DNA of 64,000 nt from Firmicutes bacterium AM55-24TS (GTDB lineage Bacteria; Bacillota; Clostridia; UBA1381). A program made the translations under genes and the position numbers. The stretch spans positions 12,018 to 76,017 of the forward strand of contig QTVU01000009.1 of NCBI GenBank assembly GCA_003460745.1, in the 5' to 3' direction. Shown here piece by piece: positions 1-8,624 of this stretch; positions within the stretch are counted from its first letter, which is position 1, and every line of letters begins with the position of its first letter. The notes under the pieces were generated by a model that did not search any database, was not told the origin of the DNA, and saw only the letters and a list, made by a program, of their open reading frames with translations.

Positions 1-512
1 ACAGCAGGAATGTCGCGATAACAGGTATCAAGCGAAAATTGTTCATCATAGTTAAATGATATATTTACGGATTGATAGATTTTTTCATAAGCCGCTTTGA
101 TGGCGGTATCCATATCCATTCCGTTCTCAACCTCGGTGATGATGTCAGCAAGTGATACTTTTAACTGTTGTTCCGCTTGGGTGTAGGCGTCAGGTCGTAA
201 CTGTCTATCACACATAACACGGATTGCGTTCTGTGCTATCGGTGATAATATCCCATATCCGTATCCATTTGTTTCGCCTGTAATTACCGCATTGCGTATT
301 TTAGTGTTTGCATAGCCTGCGGCTAATGTGTAACCGAGATTTCCCGTCTGTACATCATCAAGAATATCACCGATTAAATTCTCAACAATTTGTGTCTGTT
401 CCTCTGTTGCATTTAATGGTGTACTTTCTCGCGGGATTTCAGCCGCAAAAGTTGTGGTGCTCATCGTGGTCAATGCCACCGTGATTATTAGTGTGAATAT
501 TTTCTTTTTCAT
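1..512 (-). CDS. Secreted protein of unknown function (ICE), C-terminus outside window
   Basis: I do not recognise the product. The frame starts at an ATG at 510-512, behind a clear AGGAGGT ribosome site at 521-527, and stays open to the window edge, so only about 170 N-terminal residues are visible. Residues 1-23 look like a Sec signal peptide: an MKKK start, a hydrophobic core and a cleavable TFAA end. The mature part is mostly soluble and helical, with no membrane segment and no catalytic motif I can name. It follows the wall-hydrolase gene in the same direction with about 80 bases between them, so it is probably an exported accessory of the conjugation module. That role is inferred from position only. 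Confidence 0.75.
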   Translation of the reverse strand, partial: MKKKIFTLIITVALTTMSTTTFAAEIPRESTPLNATEEQTQIVENLIGDILDDVQTGNLGYTLAAGYANTKIRNAVITGETNGYGYGILSPIAQNAIRVMCDRQLRPDAYTQAEQQLKVSLADIITEVENGMDMDTAIKAAYEKIYQSVNISFNYDEQFSLDTCYRDIPA

Positions 513-591
513 AATGAAATACCTCCTGTTTATTTGATATATTTATCATAACAGAAAATATCTCTATCGGCAAAAAAATTCGATTAAATAT

Positions 592-2943
592 TTAATAGCA
601 ATTTGGTCTGCGGAAAACTGTAAATCCAACACTTGACGCGGTGGATATTACTACATTATTTGCACTGGAAGAACAGTGAATAACAAGAATATTACCATTT
701 GTATCTTTACCGACAACTATTCCAACGTGGCTATAACTCGGCAAGAAACATAAATCACCTGCTTGCACTGTTGACGCTGTTACTTGAATACTGGCGTCAC
801 GCTGTCCGTATGTTCCGTGTCCGACAGCATATCCCATACCACTGTTATTAAATACCCAAGTGACAAATCCCGAACAGTCCAATCCATATGCTCTTAGTGT
901 TCCTGATGATGGACTTCCTGCGGCAGTTACTCGCTGCATAGTACCCCAAGCACTGTCCCAACCGATTGCACTTGATTTACCACCCCAAAAATAATTTACT
1001 TTACCAACAAGTGAGCCTGCATTTTTGACGACATCCTTGCGTTTCTGCGGAAGCGATGACGGCAATCCATTTATGATGCTTTGAACATCTGCATTTGTAA
1101 TTGCCAAACTATGGCTTGATGAGGTCAAAACATCGCCGTGTTCAAGTAAGGTTTCCACTGCCTCACGTTGCTTTGCGGTTAATTCATATAAATCCATCAA
1201 CTCATCTTTTGTTTTGCCATTTATCGTGACGGTGAGTTTATTTTTTGTTTCTGTATCTGATACCGCAATTTCTTCGACCGTATGATTTACGGTGTTAGCG
1301 GCTCGGAAATATGTTTTTAGTTTTTCGGCTTTAATATCATCAAATATGACAACATCTTCAGCAGTGTTGTCATCAGTTCCTGCTGTTTTTGCTGCAAATA
1401 CCGCAATCACGATATTTCTGTCAGTCTGATTATCTATAACATCAACCTCTGTATGGTCTATGGATAATTCAATATCTTCGACTTCTTGTGTCAATTCAAC
1501 ATTGTATTCCGCTATAATCTGCGATAATGGAATTGTTCCTGTATCCGTTACTTCCTCAGAAATAAAAATACCAAACGGACTTGCTGCAATGGCTGCTATA
1601 ATAATGACAACAATCAATATAACCACTACAACTGCCACTACACCGCCGGACGCAATTGCCGTTGAAATAGCCTTGACTGCCTTGACAACTGCTTGTGCAA
1701 CTTTGACTGCAACTTTAGTTGCTACACGCACCGCAGATTTTGCAATTTTCGCACTTCTTTGTGCCGCCTCTTTTGCCAATTTTGCAGTCTGTTTTGCGGT
1801 TTGCTTTGCGACCTGTTTTTGTGTTTTAACAGTGGCTTTGTGAGTTTTTGATACTTTTTTCTTTGCAATTCGGCTCGCTTTAATCGTATTCTTACCGTTT
1901 TTTACAGTCTTAGATGTTATTTGTTCTTTACTATGTACCGCTTTTGATGTTGTAGTTTGCATTTGACGGGGAATAATACTTGTTTTCTGCTTAGGTGTCT
2001 TGTATGCCGTTTTTATAGGCTCTACTTTTCCGTTCCGTAAAGACTGCATATAGTTTTCTTTTGTTTTTATATTCGGTTTATCAACTGAGGGAGCATTGGA
2101 GATAATATCCGCATTTGGAGTATTCGGCATATTAGCGTCTTTATTTTGTGATTGCTGTTCCGTCAATTTTGATTTCAACTTATTCTTGACATATTCGTGT
2201 CTTGCATTGTCAGGGCTTTTTATATCTGTATCCGTAATATGAGATTTGATATAATTTTCTTTTGTCTTAATATCTGATTTTTGTTTTGCGGTTGATTTCT
2301 GTACTGATTTTTGTTTCACTTCGGGAACGGCAAAAGGACTTTCGGACTGTGCGACGGTATATTCTTTTTTTGTCTTAGGTGTAAACATTTTTGATTTTGG
2401 ATTATTTTTTTGCTCTGATTTAATTATGTTCGATTTGGACATAATTTTTTTATCTTCTGCAATTTTTGGAGTTCTGCTTACGGTTTTAGGTATATTCCTG
2501 ATTTCACTCGAATTAGTTGGAATTTTTCCGTTTGTTAATTGCAAGTTTTTCGGCTGATTATTTGCTAACTTAGGTATATTATTTGTAGTAGGTTTAACGG
2601 AAACATTAGGAATTGTATAATTTTCTTTAGTCTTGATTTTGTGTGTTTTGTGTGATTTTATTCTATTATCCGCAATAATACGCATAGTTCGATAGACTTT
2701 TGACGTTGTACTGTATGCTGCAAATTCTATTGTATCTGTTGCATAATTTTCGGGAGTCTGTTCGTCATTGTCATTGAACTGTTTTTCTGAGTTCCGCTTT
2801 ATAAGTTGTTCTTTCATAACAAACGGAGCGTTGCTGAGAACATTATACGGAATAGATTTCATATCTTTTGGTGCGTTTTTCACAATGTATTTTGCCGACT
2901 GTGGTTTTTCTTTGGTTTTAGGTTTTGTCTTTAACTTGCTCAA
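592..2943 (-). CDS. NlpC/P60 peptidoglycan hydrolase of the conjugation apparatus (CD1108-like mobile element protein)
   Basis: This 783-residue membrane-anchored wall hydrolase probably opens peptidoglycan for the mating channel. The start is a TTG with the ribosome site AGGTGATAG. Residues 1-340 are lysine-rich and disordered and carry three exact IKTKENY motifs plus a KTKKEY variant. Residues 355-425 are a Lys/Ala-rich helix, 430-455 a strongly hydrophobic membrane segment, and a linker domain follows. The C-terminal ~140 residues are an NlpC/P60 domain with the nucleophile in LDCSGFV (about 688), the histidine in YSHVGIVVG (about 736) and a third polar residue in VIHCSS. The layout matches proteins of clostridial conjugative transposons annotated as CD1108-type. 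It follows the VirB4 gene but is separated from it by a terminator. Confidence 0.88.
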   Translation of the reverse strand: MSKLKTKPKTKEKPQSAKYIVKNAPKDMKSIPYNVLSNAPFVMKEQLIKRNSEKQFNDNDEQTPENYATDTIEFAAYSTTSKVYRTMRIIADNRIKSHKTHKIKTKENYTIPNVSVKPTTNNIPKLANNQPKNLQLTNGKIPTNSSEIRNIPKTVSRTPKIAEDKKIMSKSNIIKSEQKNNPKSKMFTPKTKKEYTVAQSESPFAVPEVKQKSVQKSTAKQKSDIKTKENYIKSHITDTDIKSPDNARHEYVKNKLKSKLTEQQSQNKDANMPNTPNADIISNAPSVDKPNIKTKENYMQSLRNGKVEPIKTAYKTPKQKTSIIPRQMQTTTSKAVHSKEQITSKTVKNGKNTIKASRIAKKKVSKTHKATVKTQKQVAKQTAKQTAKLAKEAAQRSAKIAKSAVRVATKVAVKVAQAVVKAVKAISTAIASGGVVAVVVVILIVVIIIAAIAASPFGIFISEEVTDTGTIPLSQIIAEYNVELTQEVEDIELSIDHTEVDVIDNQTDRNIVIAVFAAKTAGTDDNTAEDVVIFDDIKAEKLKTYFRAANTVNHTVEEIAVSDTETKNKLTVTINGKTKDELMDLYELTAKQREAVETLLEHGDVLTSSSHSLAITNADVQSIINGLPSSLPQKRKDVVKNAGSLVGKVNYFWGGKSSAIGWDSAWGTMQRVTAAGSPSSGTLRAYGLDCSGFVTWVFNNSGMGYAVGHGTYGQRDASIQVTASTVQAGDLCFLPSYSHVGIVVGKDTNGNILVIHCSSSANNVVISTASSVGFTVFRRPNCY

Positions 2944-2967
2944 TTACTATCACCTCAATTCTTATAT

Positions 2968-3000
2968 AAAAAAATAAGGCGGCGATTTTCACCGCCGCCT
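2968..3000 (-). terminator. Rho-independent terminator after the VirB4 gene
   Basis: An 8-bp all-GC stem, AGGCGGCG (2977-2984) with CGCCGCCT (2993-3000), is followed on the minus strand by a run of seven T. It lies directly after the virB4 stop at 3008 and only about 25 bases before the next start, so the hydrolase gene relies on readthrough or on a promoter I could not find. Confidence 0.85.
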
Positions 3001-3007
3001 GTGTAAT

Positions 3008-5362
3008 TTATTTTTCACCCGGTTTTGTACTCATCAATTTATAGAGTTCTGTATCAGTAGGGAAGTCATTTGTAAACGGTACTATCGAGCCGCCGACTTT
3101 AATTAGTCCGCGTCCTGCCGACGAATTTGTTATATATCCCATTTGTGCGGGAGATATATTAAGCATTGAAGCAAGTTCGGCTCTGTCCGAAGGTGATTGA
3201 TTAAATATAAGCAAAAACTCACAATTCGAAATCATCCACCTTGCAGTATCATTTTTCAGACATTCCTCAACATTTTGGGTTATTCCAGTTAAAAGTCCTC
3301 CGTATTTTCTGAAACGTCGCCACGCCTTCAATAGAAATTCAGCACTGTATGGGTTTTTGAAAAACAAATGTGATTCGTCTATGTATACTCGTGTATATAT
3401 ACCGCGTTTCCTGTTTTCCATAACTCTGTTCATAATGTTATCCAACATTATAAGCAATCCGACCGATTTCATTTGTTCGCCTAATTCCAAGATGTCATAG
3501 CAAATAATTCTCTTGTCTACATCTACATTACCTTGATGTGCAAAGGAATCCAAACTGCCCGTAGCGAACAATTCCAATGACAGTGCGAGGTCTTTTGCTT
3601 CTTGTTCGGGTTGACGTAATAATTCCTCTCTGAAATCTGCAAGCGTGGGCATAGTCTGATTAGTATCGCTGAAATACTGTTCATATACATTTATAGTACA
3701 GCGGTCAATAATAGACCGTTCTTTTGCTCCAACACCGCCACTATTTCTTGCATCACCTGTTTTCAATAATTGGTCAAATAGCGATATTAAAAATTCGGAT
3801 TTAATTGATATAGGATTATCTTCGATATTGAAATCGTTATTTATATCCATAGCATTTATATGATTATTTGATGACGCTGATAGTGTAATTGATTCACCGC
3901 CAAGATTTGAAACTAACGGTGCATACTCTCTTTCAGGGTCTACAATAATAATGTCATCGTTTGTAAACAATGCCGACATAGCAATTTCCATCTTTGACGC
4001 AAATGATTTACCGCTACCAGAAACACCGAGAACAAATCCGTTTCCGTTAAGTAACAATTTGCGGTTGCACATTAAGAGATTATGTGATATTGCATTGATA
4101 CCGTAATAGATACCGTCATTGTCGATTATTTCTTGAGTTTTATACGGCATTAGTACCGCAGTGCTTTCCGTCGTCATTGTTCGTATAGCTCTAATATTTA
4201 TCAACCCGTATGGCAGTACGGTGTTCATTCCGTCCTCCTGTTGATATTTGAGCGTAGCAAAATTACAAAGGTGTTTGCGACCTATTGACAGAATAGTTTC
4301 GGTATCATTGTTAAGTGCGTCAAGACTATCCGCAATATGTAAAATTGTTACGGTAACAAACATCATTCTTTGGTCACGAGTGGTAAGGTCATCAAGAAAT
4401 TCCTTAATTTCTTTTCGCATTTGTTCTAATTCATATGGTACGGTTGCAGAAAAGTTATTGTTCATATTCTGCTTTTGCTGCCATTTTGTAATATCAGTTT
4501 CAACCGCTAATAATTTTTTTTGCACTTCCTTTACCGCGTCGTCGGTAGGAATAGGCTGAATATCCACCGACAACATCATACTGCAAGAAAAGTCCGTCAG
4601 TTCAGATATCATACTGTCCTTTAAAAATGACGGGTATTCTTTCAAAAAGATAACTCTTGCAAATCTATTACCGATTTTTATGTAATCGCTTTTAAATTCC
4701 ATACTGTCAGGGCATATATAATCTTTAAAGTCCGCACCGACTGCCATAGCTTTTTTGAGGTCAAAATTGAATATTCCACCATTGTTGCCACGAAAAAAGT
4801 CATAAAAAATACGGAGCCTTTCTTTGTAGTTAAGCTCCGTAATATGTGATGATATTTTACCGAAATCAACGGTTAAGTCGTTACCGACACGAGCGAAGAA
4901 TGTGCGTGCCTCCTCAATGTTTTTCTTTTCACTTGATATAGTAATATATTTTTCGTGGACGATATTATTACTGTCTGCCATCTTATCACTCAACAATGCT
5001 TTAAGTTCTTTCGCATATGTTATACTGTTTTTGTCGGCTTTATCAGTTGGTGTTATAAACTGTTCAAATACGTTTCTGTTCAGTTGCTTATTGTATATAG
5101 TAATCTTTGCAAATGCGTCAGTCGGCAGTCCATTTAGGATTGCCGAGTGTGCAAGAAACATCTCTAATTGGTCATCATCTGACGCAACCGCATAATTTAT
5201 ATCTGAAAAACGCCACGTTTTAGAAAAATATTGACCGCACTGCATAATACCATCTCTATAAATACGCTTTATAGGGATAGACTGTTGAACACTTTTAGGA
5301 ATTATTCTTTTTTCCTTTTTTCCAAAAAGCTGTGTGGGTGTTCTTTTTTGATTTTTTAACAT
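3008..5362 (-). CDS. VirB4-type conjugation ATPase
   Basis: A 784-residue ATPase that would power assembly or substrate movement in the Gram-positive type IV secretion channel at the membrane. The Walker A motif GVSGSGKS is near residue 445 and the Walker B VYIDESHLFF near 660. The C-terminal TQNVEECL and LLIFNQSPSDR segments are typical of VirB4/TraE-C-like ATPases of Gram-positive ICEs. I place the start at the ATG at 5362 (MLKNQKRTP) because AAGGAGGT sits 9 bases upstream. A longer frame upstream exists but runs antiparallel to family sense and lacks a ribosome site. The gene overlaps the end of the PrgI gene by 68 bases, which suggests translational coupling, and it closes the operon before a terminator. 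Confidence 0.93.
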   Translation of the reverse strand: MLKNQKRTPTQLFGKKEKRIIPKSVQQSIPIKRIYRDGIMQCGQYFSKTWRFSDINYAVASDDDQLEMFLAHSAILNGLPTDAFAKITIYNKQLNRNVFEQFITPTDKADKNSITYAKELKALLSDKMADSNNIVHEKYITISSEKKNIEEARTFFARVGNDLTVDFGKISSHITELNYKERLRIFYDFFRGNNGGIFNFDLKKAMAVGADFKDYICPDSMEFKSDYIKIGNRFARVIFLKEYPSFLKDSMISELTDFSCSMMLSVDIQPIPTDDAVKEVQKKLLAVETDITKWQQKQNMNNNFSATVPYELEQMRKEIKEFLDDLTTRDQRMMFVTVTILHIADSLDALNNDTETILSIGRKHLCNFATLKYQQEDGMNTVLPYGLINIRAIRTMTTESTAVLMPYKTQEIIDNDGIYYGINAISHNLLMCNRKLLLNGNGFVLGVSGSGKSFASKMEIAMSALFTNDDIIIVDPEREYAPLVSNLGGESITLSASSNNHINAMDINNDFNIEDNPISIKSEFLISLFDQLLKTGDARNSGGVGAKERSIIDRCTINVYEQYFSDTNQTMPTLADFREELLRQPEQEAKDLALSLELFATGSLDSFAHQGNVDVDKRIICYDILELGEQMKSVGLLIMLDNIMNRVMENRKRGIYTRVYIDESHLFFKNPYSAEFLLKAWRRFRKYGGLLTGITQNVEECLKNDTARWMISNCEFLLIFNQSPSDRAELASMLNISPAQMGYITNSSAGRGLIKVGGSIVPFTNDFPTDTELYKLMSTKPGEK

Positions 5363-5693
5363 CTGCCAAAACCTCCTTATATATATTGTACAAAATGTTT
5401 TCAGATTTGAATGTACGCACACCTGCATATATAAATTCACTCCGAATAAATGCAATTATAAATTCCTCTAATTGCATACCGTTATATTTAAAAAAGCCTG
5501 CGGCTGCTAAAGGCAACGCACAGACTATACATAACCACGAAACTATTTCTTTTCCTACAATATCTTTGAGTCCGAAATATACGCCAACAGCCGCACCAAC
5601 CGCGGCAACCGAGCATATAAACTGACGTGCGGACAATCCGAAAAACAGGCTTTCGTGGTAGTTCTTAATTTCCTTATTGATTCGTATTTCCAT
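5295..5693 (-). CDS. PrgI-family membrane protein of the conjugation channel
   Basis: A small membrane protein of 132 residues with the conserved start of the PrgI family (MEIRINKEI, then a short amphipathic stretch). Two hydrophobic segments lie at about residues 25-45 and 50-68 and a basic C-terminus follows. PrgI proteins sit directly upstream of the VirB4 ATPase in Gram-positive type IV systems and act as its membrane partner (VirB3-like). That order is kept here. The start at 5693 is chosen because GGAGGTTTACA precedes it; a longer frame from 5726 would run into the previous gene without a ribosome site. Confidence 0.88.
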   Translation of the reverse strand: MEIRINKEIKNYHESLFFGLSARQFICSVAAVGAAVGVYFGLKDIVGKEIVSWLCIVCALPLAAAGFFKYNGMQLEEFIIAFIRSEFIYAGVRTFKSENILYNIYKEVLADVKKSKKNTHTAFWKKGKKNNS

Positions 5694-5712
5694 TGTAAAC
5701 CTCCATATCTGT

Positions 5713-6648
5713 TCACGGAACATCATTAATTCGTTTTTCTGCGATGGTACAGTATTCGGGATTGAGTTCTATACCTATATATTCTCTGCCGAGTCGTTTT
5801 GCAGTTGCTCCCGTTGTACCACTACTGAAGAATGGGTCAAGAACAACACCACCGATAGGACAACCAGCCAATATACACGGCTCAATCAGTTTTTCGGGAT
5901 ACATAGCAAAATGACCGTCCGAGCGGTATGAATTTGTGCTTACTGTCCATACATCACGCTTGTTACGCATAGTGAGTTCTTTTGAATGGTCGCGTGGCAA
6001 AAAGATTGCTTGCATATTTTGACACTCAATGCCGTTAGCATATTTCCCGATATTAGATACCGCTCTTTTTGCTCTTTCAATACTGCTCTGTGCTGCCGGT
6101 ACTTGTATTGATTGATAGTCGTAATAGTATTTCTTAGATTTTGCAAGTAGGAATATATGCTCATATGATTTTGAAGGACGGTCTTTGACTGATTCAGGCA
6201 TACAATTAGATTTTTGCCATATGATGTCTGACCGTAGATACCAACCGTAGTCACGCAAGGAAAATGCAAGACTCCACGGTATGCCTATCATATCTTTGGC
6301 TTTGATACCTTTCCACTTTTTCGGCATATTAAAGGATTTCGGATTATATAACTGCTGACTGATACCGCTTTTTAAAGGAGTGTTCCAACCACCTTTACCA
6401 CTTCCTGCATAGCTATCTGCAATATTTATCCACAATGTTCCGTCTTTTCTTAAAATCCGATACACTTCGCTGAATACATCGACAAGTTTTTCTATGTATA
6501 GAGCAGGGGAGTCCTCTGTTCCAATCTGTCTGTCAATACCATAGTCACGCAAACCATAATACGGAGGACTTGTAACACACATATTAACACTGCACGGGGG
6601 AAGTGTTTTCAGTATTTCAAGAGCATCTCCACATAATATTTTGCTCAT
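5713..6648 (-). CDS. DNA methyltransferase, N4-cytosine/N6-adenine type, beta-class order
   Basis: A 311-residue S-adenosylmethionine-dependent DNA methylase. The catalytic motif TSPPYYGLRDYG lies at residues 26-37 and the cofactor-binding motif VVLDPFFSSGTTGA near 270, followed by REYIGIELNPEY. The catalytic motif before the cofactor motif is the beta-class order, and SPPY is most common among N4-cytosine enzymes, although N6-adenine cannot be excluded. No restriction nuclease or specificity subunit is nearby, so this is an orphan methylase. In this position it probably protects the incoming ICE from host restriction or marks its DNA; this is inference. It sits inside the transfer operon between two mobile-element proteins and PrgI. 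Confidence 0.92.
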   Translation of the reverse strand: MSKILCGDALEILKTLPPCSVNMCVTSPPYYGLRDYGIDRQIGTEDSPALYIEKLVDVFSEVYRILRKDGTLWINIADSYAGSGKGGWNTPLKSGISQQLYNPKSFNMPKKWKGIKAKDMIGIPWSLAFSLRDYGWYLRSDIIWQKSNCMPESVKDRPSKSYEHIFLLAKSKKYYYDYQSIQVPAAQSSIERAKRAVSNIGKYANGIECQNMQAIFLPRDHSKELTMRNKRDVWTVSTNSYRSDGHFAMYPEKLIEPCILAGCPIGGVVLDPFFSSGTTGATAKRLGREYIGIELNPEYCTIAEKRINDVP

Positions 6649-6689
6649 AGTTACCTCCTCTTTACGCTAATACAAACTAATGTTGACCG

Positions 6690-7265
6690 TTATCTTTCAG
6701 GTGCGTTGCGATGTGTCATTTTTGGTTGCAAATCCATAGGTGTTTTACCGTCAAGCGGTTTTATAAAATCAATACGGTTTGCCGCAGCCATTGTCTTATA
6801 ATCTAACGGACGTTGCCACGCTGTTGCTTTTGGTGCAAATTTAAAACCGTTTTGCTTTAATATTGCTCTCTGCTCCGATGTTGGTTTTTCCTCAAATATA
6901 AGCTGCAAGCGGTTATTTGCAAGATTTATAATAGCTTCGCCACCTACAAACTGCCAACCATTAAACATTGTTTTAGGTCTGTTTTCCAAACGGTCAATGT
7001 TCGATTTTATTCTGCCGATTTTCTCATAATTTTCTTTAAAAAATCTTCCCGGATATGGGGCTGATTGATAACCGTTTACTCGCTCGTCGAGTCTTACTGC
7101 CTCTGCATAGTCAATGCCCTCAAAGTTTACCATTGTACCGTTTGCTTTGTAATAGTCATTAACTGCCTGCATATATGCAATATTGTTTTCAAAATGTGCT
7201 AAATTCTCCTTTAACATATTTATTGCCATAGGGTCGTTTGCACGGATTAGATTGTTATATGCCAT
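6690..7265 (-). CDS. Conserved mobile-element protein, intact paralogue of the adjacent frameshifted gene
   Basis: The function is unknown. The 191-residue protein begins MAYNNLIRANDPMAI at the ATG at 7265, behind AGGAGGA (7274-7280); a longer frame from 7346 would overlap the neighbour and has no ribosome site. The N-terminal half is helical with an AxxNDYYKANGT segment. The C-terminal half has NGWQFVGGEAIINL, then NRLQLIFEEKP, then NGFKFAPKATAWQRPL. This GFKxAPxxxAWQRxL signature recurs in proteins of clostridial ICEs and phages. The gene lies about 40 bases upstream of the methylase and 20 bases after its paralogue, with which it shares domain order and length, so the pair arose by tandem duplication. 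Confidence 0.8.
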   Translation of the reverse strand: MAYNNLIRANDPMAINMLKENLAHFENNIAYMQAVNDYYKANGTMVNFEGIDYAEAVRLDERVNGYQSAPYPGRFFKENYEKIGRIKSNIDRLENRPKTMFNGWQFVGGEAIINLANNRLQLIFEEKPTSEQRAILKQNGFKFAPKATAWQRPLDYKTMAAANRIDFIKPLDGKTPMDLQPKMTHRNAPER

Positions 7266-7284
7266 AGTTTTGTTCCTCCTAATT

Positions 7285-7856
7285 TTATCTTTCGGGCTCA
7301 TTCTTTTTTGGTGATTTCGGTTGTAATTCTGTCGGGCGTTGTCCATTTTCGGGTGCTATAAAATTAATTCTGTTAGCTGCATAAATCGTATTCAAATTAA
7401 GTTGTCTTTGCCACGCTCCGACAGATGGTGCCCACTTAAATCCATTCATTTTTAATTCTGCACGTTGTTTATCATCAGGTTTTTCATCAAAGAAAAGCTG
7501 TAAACGATTATCAGTAGAGTTGGCAACAGCTTGACCGCCTGCAAATTGCCAACCTGTAAAGCCTATTTCTTTATTCTTCGATATTTCTTCAATACGCTTT
7601 TTCAAACGGCGTATTTTGGCATTATTGTTGGTTAATTCATATGCAGGGAAAGGCTGTTTTTCAAACGAATATCCCGTTCGTACAGTTTCATCAATTTTTG
7701 CTGCCTGTTCATCGGAAATACCCTCAAAACCTTTTGCCGTTCCGTTTTTACGGTAATATGCGTTTACTTGTTTCATAAACGACTGTTTTTTTCGCATTTT
7801 TCGAGTTTATCCGTTAGCTTTTCAATAGCGTGTGGGTCATCTGATTTTATTGCCAT
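7285..7856 (-). CDS. Paralogous mobile-element protein, needs a -1 frameshift at A_AAA_AAC
   Basis: The function is unknown. The gene starts at the ATG at 7854-7856 behind AAGGAG (7866-7871) and reads MAIKSDDPHAIEKL up to a TGA at 7773-7775. The rest of the protein continues in the -1 frame, from about 7785 to the stop at 7285. The switch point is a run of seven A on the minus strand, in the form A AAA AAC (7785-7791), in frame as a slippery heptamer. Slipping back one base gives a 190-residue product aligning end to end with the 191-residue neighbour, including ANSTDNRLQLFFDEKP and GFKWAPSVGAWQRQL. The cause may be a one-base deletion, a sequencing error or programmed frameshifting. Confidence 0.72.
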
Positions 7857-7924
7857 TATATTTCTCTCCTTAATTTGCTTGCTATAACCGGCAAACAAGT
7901 TGTCTACGTTGAAAATTTTTGCAT

Positions 7925-7956
7925 AAAAAAATTGCCACTATTTAAAATAGTGGCAA
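7925..7956 (-). terminator. Terminator after the toxin-antitoxin cassette
   Basis: A 12-bp perfect stem, TTGCCACTATTT (7932-7943) with AAATAGTGGCAA (7945-7956), is followed on the minus strand by a T-run. It closes the toxin-antitoxin transcription unit just after the toxin stop at 7970. Confidence 0.85.
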
Positions 7957-7969
7957 CTTCATATTTTGA

Positions 7970-8305
7970 TTAAAGTTCGCTATTGTCTGTTATTTCGTCA
8001 TTAAAGAGAATACGGATATAATCTCTTGCACCATAAAGTATGCGTGATATATATACATATTCTGTGTCCGTTTTGTAAAACACTATGTATTTTCCGCTGA
8101 CTAAATAACGATAATCTGTCGTTATATTTATTTTTGCGGAAAGAGATACACCCATTTCGGGTGAAGTTTCAAGTAATGTGTAATCATCTATTATTTGATT
8201 TATTACTCGGTTGGCGGCAATAGGATTGCTTAAATCATCACTGATATATGACTTTATTTCTTGCAAATCGCTTATTGCCAATGGGGATAATTTTATTTTT
8301 GCCAT
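7970..8305 (-). CDS. ParE/RelE-superfamily toxin
   Basis: A 111-residue toxin of the ParE/RelE fold. It begins with the family pattern KLSPLAISDLQEIKSYI, has the middle ANRVINQIIDDYTLLETSPEMG, and ends YVYISRILYGARDYIRILF, the usual strand-plus-RxLxxxRD end. ParE-type members poison DNA gyrase and RelE-type members cut mRNA on the ribosome; the sequence fits ParE better, but the target is not proved. Its start overlaps the antitoxin stop (TAATG), so the two are translationally coupled. On an ICE such a pair most likely penalises loss of the element. Confidence 0.88.
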   Translation of the reverse strand: MAKIKLSPLAISDLQEIKSYISDDLSNPIAANRVINQIIDDYTLLETSPEMGVSLSAKINITTDYRYLVSGKYIVFYKTDTEYVYISRILYGARDYIRILFNDEITDNSEL

Positions 8306-8553
8306 TATTCAACCCCCAATATTTTCTTTACATCGGTAGCGTCAATCCAGCCGTCTTTTTTGGCGGCTTGTTCTGCGTCTGCTAACTTCGACATAATTTT
8401 AATTTTTGCTTGCGTTCTTTCGTACTCATCTATATCAATAATTGCGTATCTTCCTCTGCCGTTCTTTGTTAAAAAAACAGGCGAATCAATACTAATATCT
8501 TTTAAAACATCGGTATAATTCCTTAAATCCGAAACAGGTCTGATATTTGGCAT
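8305..8553 (-). CDS. Phd/YefM-type antitoxin
   Basis: An 82-residue antitoxin of the Phd/YefM family. The N-terminal half (IRPVSDLRNYTDVLKDI, then PVFLTKNGRGRYAIIDIDEY) is the DNA-binding Phd fold, and the acidic helical C-terminus would wrap the toxin. It is the first gene of a two-gene cassette, with a strong promoter immediately upstream and a GGAGGAG ribosome site. Members of this family repress their own promoter, more strongly together with the toxin. The promoter and terminator at its two ends make the cassette a self-contained unit inside the transfer operon. Confidence 0.87.
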   Translation of the reverse strand: MPNIRPVSDLRNYTDVLKDISIDSPVFLTKNGRGRYAIIDIDEYERTQAKIKIMSKLADAEQAAKKDGWIDATDVKKILGVE

Positions 8554-8586
8554 AATAACTCCTCCTCATATTAATTTGCTGTAATT

Positions 8587-8615
8587 ATTATACCATAATA
8601 TTGCACAAAATGCAA
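8587..8615 (-). promoter_or_regulatory. Sigma-A promoter of the toxin-antitoxin cassette
   Basis: On the minus strand, TTGCAT (8610-8615) and TATAAT (8587-8592) are separated by exactly 17 bases, about 35 bases before the antitoxin start. The dyad-like TTGCATTTTGTGCAA over the -35 region could be the antitoxin operator, as it lies where autorepression would act. Confidence 0.75.
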
Positions 8616-8624
8616 CGACAAATT

